The notes beneath the pieces are model-generated. The model was not told the DNA's origin and ran no database searches. It saw nothing but the letters and a program-made list of their open reading frames with translations. A program made the translations under genes and the position numbers. This document shows, piece after piece, positions 50,193 to 58,836 of a DNA stretch of 64,000 nucleotides. The stretch's first letter is position 1; the number at the start of each line of letters is the position of its first letter. Source of the stretch: Pseudomonas fluorescens (GTDB lineage Bacteria; Pseudomonadota; Gammaproteobacteria; Pseudomonadales; Pseudomonadaceae); assembly GCF_018614655.1 (NCBI RefSeq), contig NZ_JAGGOG010000016.1:62001-126000 (forward strand), written 5' to 3'.

Positions 50193-51104
50193 ATGAGTGA
50201 GTCTGTGCAGTTCAAGGATAAGGTCGTGATCGTCACCGGCGCTGGCGGTGGGTTGGGCCGGGCTCATGCGCTGCTGTTCGCCAAGCACGGTGCCAAGGTG
50301 CTGGTGAACGACCTGGGTGGCTCGGCCCAGGGCGAAGGCGCCAATGCGTCGGCGGCCGACCGCGTGGTAGCCGAGATCCGTGAGGCCGGCGGCATTGCCG
50401 AAGCCAACCATGATTCGGTCACCGACGGCGATAAGATCGTACAGAACGCCCTCGACGTTTTCGGCCGCATCGACGTGGTGGTGAACAATGCCGGGATCCT
50501 GCGGGACAAGACCTTCCATAAAATGGACGATGGTGACTGGGACCTGGTTTACCGAGTGCATGTCGAAGGCGCCTACAAAGTCACCCGCGCCGCTTGGCCG
50601 CACCTGCGCGAGCAAGGTTATGGGCGCGTCATTTTCACCGCGTCAACGTCCGGGATCTACGGCAACTTCGGCCAGTCCAACTACGGCATGGCCAAGCTCG
50701 GTCTGTATGGTTTGACCCGTACCCTGGCGCTGGAAGGGCGCAAGAACAACATTCTGGTCAACGCCATTGCGCCTACCGGTGGCACGCGCATGACTGAAGG
50801 CCTGATCCCGCCGCAAGTGTTCGAGCGTCTCAAGCCGGAACTGGTCAGCCCGTTGGTGGTGTACCTGGGCAGCGAGGCCTGTCAGGAAACGTCTGGCCTG
50901 TTTGAAGTCGGTGGTGGCTGGATCGGCAAGACCCGTTGGGAGCGCAGCCTGGGTGTGGGGTTTAACCCTGAAGCGGGTTTCTCCCCGGACGATGTGGCCG
51001 CGCACTGGCAGCAAATCTGCGACTTCGAAGGCGCCGCCCATCCCCGGGACAATATCGAAGCCTTGAAGGAAATGATGGCGAACCTGCAGAAGTATGCCCT
51101 CTGA
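50193..51104 (+). CDS. SDR of the peroxisomal multifunctional enzyme type 2 (3-hydroxyacyl-CoA dehydrogenase) group
   Basis: A 303-residue oxidoreductase. The NAD motif is VTGAGGGLGRAHAL, NNAG is seen in VVNNAGILRDK, and the catalytic Ser-Tyr-Lys appears in TASTSGIYGNFGQSNYGMAKLG. The LRDKTFHKMDDGDWDLV loop is that of the eukaryotic MFE-2 dehydrogenase domain. It likely oxidises a beta-hydroxyacyl-CoA. The start at 50193 has CAGGAG eight bases upstream. A terminator follows. Confidence 0.9.
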   Translation: MSESVQFKDKVVIVTGAGGGLGRAHALLFAKHGAKVLVNDLGGSAQGEGANASAADRVVAEIREAGGIAEANHDSVTDGDKIVQNALDVFGRIDVVVNNAGILRDKTFHKMDDGDWDLVYRVHVEGAYKVTRAAWPHLREQGYGRVIFTASTSGIYGNFGQSNYGMAKLGLYGLTRTLALEGRKNNILVNAIAPTGGTRMTEGLIPPQVFERLKPELVSPLVVYLGSEACQETSGLFEVGGGWIGKTRWERSLGVGFNPEAGFSPDDVAAHWQQICDFEGAAHPRDNIEALKEMMANLQKYAL

Positions 51105-51123
51105 TCGTTGCATGAACATTATT

Positions 51124-51150
51124 TAATAAAGCGGGGCGCGTGGGGCGCCC
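51124..51150. terminator. Bidirectional terminator after the SDR gene
   Basis: AAAGCGGGGCG and CGCCCCGCTTT form an 11-bp stem with flanking A and T runs. It lies 20 bases after the SDR stop. Confidence 0.9.
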
Positions 51151-51167
51151 CGCTTTATTTCAGGCAT

Positions 51168-51195
51168 AAAAAAGGCCGCTGCAAAAGCAGCGGCC
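51168..51195 (-). terminator. Strong minus-strand terminator without an assigned gene
   Basis: GGCCGCTGC-AAAA-GCAGCGGCC is a perfect 9-bp stem. On the minus strand it is followed by six T residues; on the plus strand there is no T-run. No coding gene ends here, so it points to a leftward transcript, possibly a small RNA, from 51196-51600. Confidence 0.85.
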
Positions 51196-51607
51196 GAAGT
51201 AAGACGTTGGATCAAGGAGCGATAAATCAACGTCAGTAAACATCGGTAACAGACTGAAAATAATGGCCAATCCGTTTGAATTCGGCTTTCTGTTGCCTGG
51301 CGGGCGCACACTGGGAAGCGTTCGTTTGCCGTGAAAGCCAGATAAGCATAGTCGTTTGTTACAGAGTGAAAAACACCAATTCGAGACAAGGATTGTTACC
51401 AAATCAGCAACAGTCATGGGGTGTTCCCCTTCTTCATCCATCCCCTTGATAACCCGCCATCCACCCAATCGATACCCTCGCCAAAACCCCGCTCGGCGCC
51501 CCCTCTCATCCTTTCGAGCGACAACACGAATACCTCCTTGGTGCGCTTATCGCTCCTGATGCGGGGCAGTAGGGTGGGGCCTTCTGTCACACCACCGGGG
51601 AAGACGC
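51196..51607. other. Gap upstream of the DUF1302 gene; candidate small RNA on the minus strand and DUF1302 promoter
   Basis: About 410 bases with no convincing gene. A minus-strand frame (51417-51160) is open but ends beyond the terminator at 51168, so it is not likely to be translated. The promoter of the DUF1302 gene must be in the right part. GGGGAAGACGC stands just before its ATG. Confidence 0.4.
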
Positions 51608-53398
51608 ATGACAAAAACAACAATGCGCGCCATCTTCAGGCCACAGGCGCTGGCCGCTGCGGTTGCTTTGGGTTGCTGTGCCCAGGCACAGGCTGTTTCG
51701 TTCAACATTGGGGAAATCGAAGGGCAATTCGATTCCTCGCTCTCGGTGGGTGCCAGTTGGGGCATGCGCGATGCCGACAGCAAGCTGGTGGGGATTCCCA
51801 ACGGCGGCAGGGGACAAGCCTCGACTGGGGACGACGGTCGGCTGAACTTCAAGAAAGGCGAAACCTTCTCCAAGATCTTCAAGGGCCTGCACGACCTGGA
51901 GCTCAAGTACGGCGACACCGGTGTGTTTGTCCGTGGCAAGTACTGGTACGACTTCGAGCTCAAGGATGAAGACCGCGAGTTCAAGCAGATCAGCGACCAC
52001 AACCGCAAGGAAGGCGCCAAATCCAGCGGTGCGCAGATCCTCGATGCCTTCATTTATCACAACTATTCCCTGGGCGATCTGCCGGGCACCGTGCGTGCCG
52101 GTAAGCAGGTGGTCAGTTGGGGCGAAAGTACCTTCATCGGTAACTCCATCAACAGCATTAACCCCATCGACGTCTCAGCCTTTCGCCGTCCGGGCGCCGA
52201 GATCAAGGAAGGCTTGATTCCGGTCAACATGTTGTTCGCCTCCCAGACCTTGACCAACCAACTGACCGTGGAAGGGTTCTATCAGTTGGAGTGGGACCAG
52301 ACGGTGCTGGATAACTGCGGTACCTTCTTTGGCGGCGACGTAGCGGCTGACGGCTGCAATAACAACTACACCGTCGGCAGCCCGGCGATCCGACCGCTGC
52401 AACCGGTGGCCGCGGCATTCGGCCAGGGGTTCGACGTGACCAACGAGGGTGTGATCGTCCATCGTGCCGGCGACCGTGATGCCCGGGATTCCGGCCAGTT
52501 CGGCGCGGCTTTACGCTGGCTGGGCGATGACACCGAGTACGGCTTGTACTTCATGAATTATCACAGCCGCACACCGACCGTGGGGACGATCACCGCCAAC
52601 ACCAACCTGGCGACGATCGGAGGCATCATCAATGCCGCCAACCGCATCGCCCCCGGCACTGGCGCCGGGCTGGCCCAGAGCGTGATGCTCGGTCGCGGCC
52701 AGTACTACCTCGACTACCCGGAAGACATCCGCCTGTACGGCGCCAGTTTCTCCACCACCTTGCCCACCGGCACGGCCTGGACCGGGGAAGTCAGCTATCG
52801 GCCCAATGCTCCCGTACAACTCAACACCACGGACCTGACGCTGGCCTTGGTCAACCCGATTGCCGGCAACGCCGCCTCACCGATCAGGAGTTCGTTCGGC
52901 GCGGATAACGCGGGCTACCGACGCAAGGAAATCACCCAGATCCAAAGCACCATGACCCAGTTCTTCGACCAAGTGCTGGGCGCCGAACGCCTGACTCTGG
53001 TGGGTGAAGCGGCCATCGTGCACGTGGGTGGGCTGGAAGCGAAAAGCAAGCTGCGCTACGGCCGCGATTCGGTCTATGGGCAGTACGGTTTTGGCGGCGA
53101 TACCGATGGCTTTGTCACGGCGACCTCCTGGGGTTATCGCGCCCGGGCGATCCTCGATTACAACAACGTGATCGCCGGAATCAATCTCAAGCCCAACCTG
53201 TCCTGGTCCCATGACGTCAGTGGTTATGGTCCCAACGGCCTGTTCAACGAAGGGGCAAAGGCCATCAGCGTCGGCGTCGATGCCGACTACCGCAACACCT
53301 ATACCGCCAGCCTGAGCTACACCGACTTTTTCGGCGGTGACTACAACACCCTGACCGACCGTGACTTCCTCGCCCTCAGCTTCGGCGTGAACTTCTGA
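51608..53398 (+). CDS. DUF1302 family outer-membrane protein
   Basis: A 596-residue exported protein with a signal peptide of about 29 residues (ending AQAQA-V) and a beta-rich body with many aromatic and glycine residues. The C-terminus FLALSFGVNF looks like a barrel end. DUF1302 proteins are outer-membrane barrels that are often paired with DUF1329 proteins and with export of hydrophobic compounds such as sterols or esters. The DUF1329 gene follows after 26 bases. No substrate can be named. Confidence 0.9.
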   Translation: MTKTTMRAIFRPQALAAAVALGCCAQAQAVSFNIGEIEGQFDSSLSVGASWGMRDADSKLVGIPNGGRGQASTGDDGRLNFKKGETFSKIFKGLHDLELKYGDTGVFVRGKYWYDFELKDEDREFKQISDHNRKEGAKSSGAQILDAFIYHNYSLGDLPGTVRAGKQVVSWGESTFIGNSINSINPIDVSAFRRPGAEIKEGLIPVNMLFASQTLTNQLTVEGFYQLEWDQTVLDNCGTFFGGDVAADGCNNNYTVGSPAIRPLQPVAAAFGQGFDVTNEGVIVHRAGDRDARDSGQFGAALRWLGDDTEYGLYFMNYHSRTPTVGTITANTNLATIGGIINAANRIAPGTGAGLAQSVMLGRGQYYLDYPEDIRLYGASFSTTLPTGTAWTGEVSYRPNAPVQLNTTDLTLALVNPIAGNAASPIRSSFGADNAGYRRKEITQIQSTMTQFFDQVLGAERLTLVGEAAIVHVGGLEAKSKLRYGRDSVYGQYGFGGDTDGFVTATSWGYRARAILDYNNVIAGINLKPNLSWSHDVSGYGPNGLFNEGAKAISVGVDADYRNTYTASLSYTDFFGGDYNTLTDRDFLALSFGVNF

Positions 53399-53424
53399 TT
53401 TGGCTTAAAGAAGGACAAAAGACT

Positions 53425-54792
53425 ATGCATAAGATGATTTTGCAGTGCGGCGTATTGGCCCTGAGCCTGCTGGCCGCCAACGTGATAGCGGCGGTATCGC
53501 CGGAGGAAGCGGCGAAGCTGGGCACTAGCCTCACTCCCGTGGGTGCCGAGAAAGCTGGCAACGCCGACGGTTCGATCCCGGCGTGGACCGGTGGCATCCC
53601 GAAAAACGCTGGCGCGGTGGACAGCAAGGGCTTCCTGGCCGACCCGTTCGCCAATGAAAAACCCCTGTTCGTGATCACCGCCGCTACCGTCGATAAGTAC
53701 AAGGACAAACTGTCCGACGGCCAGGTGGCGATGTTCAAGCGCTATCCCGAGACCTACAAAATTCCGGTCTACCCGACCCACCGCACGGTCAATCTGCCGC
53801 CGGAGATCTACGAGTCGATCAAGCGCAGTGCGTTGAACGTCAAGGCCATCAACGACGGCAACGGCCTGGAAAACTTCACCGGTAACCGCTACTACGCGTT
53901 CCCGATTCCGAAGAACGGCGTCGAGGTGCTGTGGAACCACATCACCCGTTACCACGGCGGCAATCTGCGGCGGATCATCACCCAGGCCACGCCGCAGACC
54001 AACGGCAGCTACACGTCGATTCGCTTTGAGGAAGAAGTGGCGGTGCCGCAATCGATCCCGGATATGGACCCGGCCAAGGGCGCCAACGTGTTGAGTTTCT
54101 TCAAGCAATCGGTAACGGCTCCGGCTCGCCTGGCGGGCAACGTCCTGCTGGTGCATGAAACCCTCGACCAAGTGAAAGAGCCGCGCCTGGCCTGGATCTA
54201 CAACGCCGGCCAGCGTCGTGTTCGCCGTGCGCCGCAAGTGTCCTACGACGGGCCAGGCACAGCTTCCGATGGTCTGCGTACCACCGACAACTTCGACATG
54301 TTTTCCGGCGCCCCGGACCGCTACGACTGGAAGCTGGTGGGCAAGAAGGAAATGTACATCCCCTACAACAGCTACAAGCTCGACTCGCCCGCCCTCAAAT
54401 ACGACGACATCATCAAGGCCGGGCATATCAACCAGGACCTGACCCGTTACGAACTGCACCGGGTCTGGGAAGTGATCGGCACGGTCAAGCCGAGCGAGCG
54501 GCACATCTACGCCAAGCGCCACATGTACATCGACGAAGACAGCTGGCAAGTGGCGCTGGTGGATCACTATGACGGTCGTGGCCAACTGTGGCGCGTCGCT
54601 GAAGGGCATGCCCAGTTCTATTACGACCACCAGGTGCCGGCCTACACCGTCGAAACCCTGTACGACATCATTGCCGGTCGCTACATCGCCCTGGGGATGA
54701 AGAACGAGGAGAAACACAGCTTCGAGTTCGGCTTTGCGGCCAAGGCGGCGGACTACACACCGGCGGCGTTGAGGGCCTCGGGCGTACGCTGA
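53425..54792 (+). CDS. DUF1329 family exported protein
   Basis: A 455-residue protein with an N-terminal signal (ending IAA-V). The EEAAKLGTSLTPVGAEKAGN segment and the LDQVKEPRLAWIYNAGQRRVRRAPQVSYDGPGTASDGLR-like block are the DUF1329 signature, which has a LolA/LolB-like fold. It is thought to carry lipids or hydrophobic substances together with DUF1302. Co-transcription with the DUF1302 gene is likely. The usual MMPL efflux pump and BNR-repeat genes are not next to it here. Confidence 0.9.
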   Translation: MHKMILQCGVLALSLLAANVIAAVSPEEAAKLGTSLTPVGAEKAGNADGSIPAWTGGIPKNAGAVDSKGFLADPFANEKPLFVITAATVDKYKDKLSDGQVAMFKRYPETYKIPVYPTHRTVNLPPEIYESIKRSALNVKAINDGNGLENFTGNRYYAFPIPKNGVEVLWNHITRYHGGNLRRIITQATPQTNGSYTSIRFEEEVAVPQSIPDMDPAKGANVLSFFKQSVTAPARLAGNVLLVHETLDQVKEPRLAWIYNAGQRRVRRAPQVSYDGPGTASDGLRTTDNFDMFSGAPDRYDWKLVGKKEMYIPYNSYKLDSPALKYDDIIKAGHINQDLTRYELHRVWEVIGTVKPSERHIYAKRHMYIDEDSWQVALVDHYDGRGQLWRVAEGHAQFYYDHQVPAYTVETLYDIIAGRYIALGMKNEEKHSFEFGFAAKAADYTPAALRASGVR

Positions 54793-55365
54793 TCCTCGTT
54801 TGAAATACGATCAAAATGTGGGAGGTCCCACTACCTCTTCGACGTAGCGCTGTCGCGCAGCAAACTGGGACCTCTGTGGCGAGCGGGCTTGTCCCGCGTT
54901 GGGGTGCGAAGCGCCCCTGATGAAGACGAATGCGGTGTATCAGGCACTCCTCTGCGCCTGGTTTTGGGGCTGCTGCGCAGCCCAACGCGGGACAAGCCCG
55001 CTCGCCACAAGAATGCGGTCGCCTGAAATTGTTTATGCAGGACTCAAGACTTTAGGGTGAAATTTTAACCCTTTAAACTCAGTAAATTATTTTAAGTTTG
55101 ATAAGAGCGGGCTTGTGTGGGAGCGGGCTTGCTCGCGAATGCGGTGGGTCAGACAACACATCTGCTGACGGATACACCGCCTTCGCGAGCAAGCCCGCTC
55201 CCACATTTGACCGCGTTCCACATTCAGGTCCCATGCCGGGACCCTTCGGGCGCCCGGCATTTTTTATGCCCGGCAATCAGCCTGCTGAATACTCCTCAAC
55301 AACCACCCACCACAGGACTAGGGTAGGAGGCACGCCGCCTAATAATAAAAAACAGGGACGCTGCA
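54793..55365. repeat. REP-rich gap of 573 bases between DUF1329 and the LuxR regulator gene
   Basis: Three repeat units lie here. A reduced hairpin (GAGGTCCCA at 54822-54830 with TGGGACCTC at 54866-54874); a family 2 inverted pair at 54875-55009 (GCGAGCGGGCTTGTCCCGCGTTGGG arms); and a family 1 REPIN at 55116-55206. A short A+T-rich stretch at 55040-55100 separates them. The LuxR gene promoter probably lies in the last 150 bases, after a GGGACCC...GGGCGCCCGGCATTTTTTATGCC stem-loop near 55230-55275. Confidence 0.8.
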
Positions 55366-57882
55366 ATGACCGCCATGACCCGTTGTCTGGACCGTCCTGG
55401 ATTCATGCCCCGTTTGTCTTCCCACCATCTGTTACGCCCGCGTTTGGCCGAGCCTTTGCTCACGGCACAGGCGCGGGTGAAGTTACTCTGTGCACCGGCC
55501 GGCAGCGGCAAGAGTGCCTTGCTCGCCGAGTGCGCGTTACAGGCGCCCACTACGTGCCAGGTGTATTGGCTGCCCTTGAACGGTGCAGCCCTCGGCGCCC
55601 GCGATTTGTGCCAGCGCCTGTCGCAAAGCCTCGGCTTGGTGTTTGTCGATGAAGCGACATTGTCGATGGATCTCAGCCGTTGGCAGGGCACGGCCTGGGT
55701 CTTCCTTGATGACTATTGCCGGGTTCCAGCTCCGGAACTGGATGCCTTGCTCGACCGCTTGCTGGTCGCCAGCAGTCCAGCCCTGACCTGGTGGTTGGGC
55801 GCACGGCGACGGCCGATGTGCAACTGGCCCCGGCTGCTGCTCGATGATGAGTTGTGGGAATGCAGCGGCGCGGAAATGGCCTTTGATCAGGCCGAAATCC
55901 AGCAATTGACCACCCGCTGTCCCCACGCCCGGCAAATCGCCGACAAGGTGCTGCACTTCAGTGCGGGTTGGTGTGCTGGCGTGCGCATCGCCCTGCTTGA
56001 AGCGGATGGGCATCCGGACAAAACGCTGCTCGATTACCTGCAGCATGAGCTGTTCAGCACGCTGACACCTGAGCTGGCCGAAGCCTGGCGCGTGTTGGCG
56101 CACTTGCCGCGTTTCAATCCTGGTTTGTGTGAGCACCTGTTCGGTTTTGGTGATGGCGCCGACTACCTGCGGGACTTGCAGACGTTGGGCGCCTTTATCG
56201 AACCCTGGGAGGATTCCCCCGACTGGCTGCAAGTCTTCCCGCCCCTGGCGCAGCGGCTGCAGAACGAGCCCTGGCCGGCCAAGCGTTCCTGGCACCGGCG
56301 CGCCTGCCAATGGTTCACCTTGGCCGAGGATTGGCAGGTGGCGTTCGAGCAAGCGCTATTGGCCGAGGAGTACGAAGTGGCTGTCAGCCTGCTGCGTCAT
56401 TTCAGTTTTGAGGATCTGTTCCGCCAGCAAAACGCGATGCTGTTGTTGCGTCTGCATGAGCAGCATGGTGATGAATTGATGCTGGGTTCTGCGCAGTTGG
56501 TGGGGCTGGTGACGGCGGCGCTGTTGTTTGCCGGACGCTTCGATCAGGCGGCGCAATGTGTCGACCAGTTGGCACGGTTCACACCGCAGCCGACCGCGCA
56601 ATTGCAGCGTCAGTTGTTGGCCCGTTGGCAGGCGCAGTGGGGTTGGTTGTTGCATCTGGGGGGCGAGGCGTTGCGCGCCCGTGAGCACTTTCTCGAAGCC
56701 TTGGCGTATCTGCCGGACGGTGCCTGGACATCGCGCTTGATGTGCTTGTCCGGGCTGACCCAACAGGCCTTGTTGCGGGGCGAGCTGGACGTGGCCCAAG
56801 GCTTGAACCGAGAAGCGCTGTGCCTGGCCAGGTCTCATGGTTCATTGTTGCTGGAGGCGCTACTGGAACTCGATCATGCCCAGTTGTTGGAGCAGCGTGG
56901 TGCGCCTTATCGAGCCCAGAGTTTGCTGGAAAATGTCCAGGCGATGTTGGCCAGGCAACGCCTCAAGGCTGGGCCGTTGGTGGGAAGAATTGCCCTGCGG
57001 CGTGGGCATCTGGCCTTGCGCCAGGGGCACGATGCCGTGGCCGCAGAATGCTTCGAGGCGGGGTTGGGCATCTGTCTGCACAGCCAGGACAAGCGTGTGC
57101 TGTACGGTTTTCTCGGGCTGGCGTTGCTCGCGGCGAACAAGGGTGATTATGCCCAGGCGTTTATCCAACTGCGGGACGCTGAACGCTTGATGCAACAGCG
57201 GCAGGTGCCGGACACCGTGTACCGGGCCGTGCTGTTGTTGCTCAGCGGGCATTTCTGGCTGCAGCAGGGGCGTGCCGAGTTGACCCTGGAGGCGGTGACT
57301 CGCGTGCTGCGTCACTACCGTGGGCCGAAGGCGAAACAGGCGCCGCCGGCCACGCTGGAATTGATTCCGCGCCTTGAGTATTTGCAGGTGTTGGCCGAGG
57401 TGAAGTTAAGCCGTTTTGATGCGCCCATCATGCGGCTTAACGCCTTGCTTGAAAGCGCCCACCAACGGGGCATGCTGTGCCTTGAGGCTGAATTGCATCT
57501 GGTATTGGGGGAGGTGGCCTGGCAAATGGCCGATCGGCCGTTGGCCTTGCGCTCATTGGAAGTCGGGCTGGAACTGGCGGGCCGTTGTCAGGTGCAGCAG
57601 GCGATTCGCGAATTGCGTTTGCGCCAGCCGGGGTTGTTGAGTGAGTTTGGGCTGGAGCCTCGGGAGTATCAGGCGTGTGTCGGGGACAATCCCCTCAGTC
57701 AGCGGGAGCTGGAGGTGTTGCAGTTGATCGCCTTGGGTAACTCCAACCTGGAGATTGCCGACCAACTGTTTATCTCGCTGCACACGGTGAAAACCCATGC
57801 GCGGCGCATACATAGCAAGTTAGGAGTGGAGCGGCGGACTCAGGCGGTGGCGAAGGCCAAGACGTTAGGTTTGATGGCCTGA
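55366..57882 (+). CDS. Large LuxR-family (MalT/LAL-type) transcriptional regulator
   Basis: An 838-residue ATP-binding regulator. The P-loop APAGSGKS is at residues 43-50, with a Walker B-like VFLDDYCRVP. The middle (about 340-750) is a TPR-like helical sensor region. A LuxR helix-turn-helix closes the protein (LSQRELEVLQLIALGNSNLEIADQLF and TVKTHARRIHSKLGV). MalT-type regulators bind an inducer and ATP before DNA. It follows the DUF1302-DUF1329 pair, as in several pseudomonad clusters, and may control it. The inducer is unknown. AGGGA lies upstream of the ATG. Confidence 0.9.
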   Translation: MTAMTRCLDRPGFMPRLSSHHLLRPRLAEPLLTAQARVKLLCAPAGSGKSALLAECALQAPTTCQVYWLPLNGAALGARDLCQRLSQSLGLVFVDEATLSMDLSRWQGTAWVFLDDYCRVPAPELDALLDRLLVASSPALTWWLGARRRPMCNWPRLLLDDELWECSGAEMAFDQAEIQQLTTRCPHARQIADKVLHFSAGWCAGVRIALLEADGHPDKTLLDYLQHELFSTLTPELAEAWRVLAHLPRFNPGLCEHLFGFGDGADYLRDLQTLGAFIEPWEDSPDWLQVFPPLAQRLQNEPWPAKRSWHRRACQWFTLAEDWQVAFEQALLAEEYEVAVSLLRHFSFEDLFRQQNAMLLLRLHEQHGDELMLGSAQLVGLVTAALLFAGRFDQAAQCVDQLARFTPQPTAQLQRQLLARWQAQWGWLLHLGGEALRAREHFLEALAYLPDGAWTSRLMCLSGLTQQALLRGELDVAQGLNREALCLARSHGSLLLEALLELDHAQLLEQRGAPYRAQSLLENVQAMLARQRLKAGPLVGRIALRRGHLALRQGHDAVAAECFEAGLGICLHSQDKRVLYGFLGLALLAANKGDYAQAFIQLRDAERLMQQRQVPDTVYRAVLLLLSGHFWLQQGRAELTLEAVTRVLRHYRGPKAKQAPPATLELIPRLEYLQVLAEVKLSRFDAPIMRLNALLESAHQRGMLCLEAELHLVLGEVAWQMADRPLALRSLEVGLELAGRCQVQQAIRELRLRQPGLLSEFGLEPREYQACVGDNPLSQRELEVLQLIALGNSNLEIADQLFISLHTVKTHARRIHSKLGVERRTQAVAKAKTLGLMA

Positions 57883-57929
57883 TCGCCAATCTCGAAATCA
57901 ACGCAGGCCAATGTGTCAGCAGAATTGAA

Positions 57930-58718
57930 TCAGGGCTGATACCCCATCCGCCAACTCACCGCCTGGCTCGCCGCGAGCAATCGCTTGGCCGCCGGCCCAT
58001 CCTCATCGGCATGAAACAACGACGTCGGCCCCACCACCGTCAACACTGCCGCCACTTGCCCCATCGCGTTGAACACCGGCGCCGACAGCGCGTCCACGCC
58101 CGGCATCAGCAGGCCGTGGACAAAATGCAGCCCGCGCTGGCGAATCTGTTCACAGGTGTCGGCATACGCCTGATCATCCACCAGGGCATGGGCGATACCC
58201 GCCTGAATCTCCCGCTCACGCAACTCGACCGTTTCCCGCGAGGGCAGAAAGGCGCTGAACACCAGCCCCGTGGACGAACTCAGCAGCGGCAGCACCGAGC
58301 CCAGTTGCGTCACCACCGTCACGGCCCGCACGGCCGGTTCGATGTGCACCACGGTGGCGCCCTGATTGCCCCACACCGCAAGGAAGCAGGTTTCATTCAA
58401 CTCGTCCCGCAGTTCCGCCAGGGGCAGGGCAGCGACTTTCAGCACGTCCATACTGCCCAGTGCGGCCAAACCCACGCGCAAGGCTTCGCGGCCCAGGCCA
58501 TAGTGGTTGGTAGCGGTGTTCTGCTCGGCAAAACCACTGGCGATCAGGGCCTGCAAGTAGCGATGGACCTTGCTCGCCGGCATTTGCACATGCTCGGCCA
58601 GACGCGATAACGATGTCGCCGGCGACAGTTCGGCCAAGGCCTTGAGGATATCGGTGCCGACCTCGGCCGAGCGGACTTTCTGTTTACCGGTGTCGCGGGT
58701 AGCGGGCAGCTTTTCCAT
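57930..58718 (-). CDS. hmgR: IclR-family repressor HmgR
   Basis: Repressor of the homogentisate pathway, released by homogentisate. A winged helix-turn-helix at residues about 22-85 (DILKALAELSPATSLSRLAEHV, ASKVHRYLQALIASG) is followed by the IclR effector domain. The start at 58718 gives 262 residues and is favoured by homologues. It diverges from hmgA, with a 19-bp palindrome between them. Assignment to HmgR is from position and family. Confidence 0.88.
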   Translation of the reverse strand: MEKLPATRDTGKQKVRSAEVGTDILKALAELSPATSLSRLAEHVQMPASKVHRYLQALIASGFAEQNTATNHYGLGREALRVGLAALGSMDVLKVAALPLAELRDELNETCFLAVWGNQGATVVHIEPAVRAVTVVTQLGSVLPLLSSSTGLVFSAFLPSRETVELREREIQAGIAHALVDDQAYADTCEQIRQRGLHFVHGLLMPGVDALSAPVFNAMGQVAAVLTVVGPTSLFHADEDGPAAKRLLAASQAVSWRMGYQP

Positions 58719-58750
58719 GGAAGGCGTGTATCCCAAGACGAATGGCGGTC

Positions 58751-58797
58751 TTTATAGCTTGACGGTCAATACCAATCAAATTACGTTATGCGTAATT
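58751..58797 (-). promoter_or_regulatory. hmgR promoter with HmgR operator palindrome
   Basis: AATTACG-TTATG-CGTAATT (58779-58797) is a perfect 7-5-7 palindrome between the divergent hmgR and hmgA starts. On the minus strand TTGATT (58779-58774), 17 bases, TATAAA (58756-58751) forms the hmgR promoter, whose -35 touches the operator. A further ATTACG half-site follows at 58800-58805 on the hmgA side. Confidence 0.7.
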
Positions 58798-58836
58798 GGA
58801 TTACGATAAAAATAACTTCTACGCAGAGGAAGATCC

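Noticed and set aside
51160..51468. A possible 85-102 residue protein on the minus strand
   Set aside because: Its stop lies past the strong terminator at 51168-51195 and its composition is not protein-like, so a noncoding transcript is more likely.
26075..55206. The repeated inverted units as a CRISPR array or small RNA genes
   Set aside because: They are dispersed single inverted pairs, not regularly spaced direct repeats with unique spacers, and no cas genes are present; they fit REP/REPIN elements.
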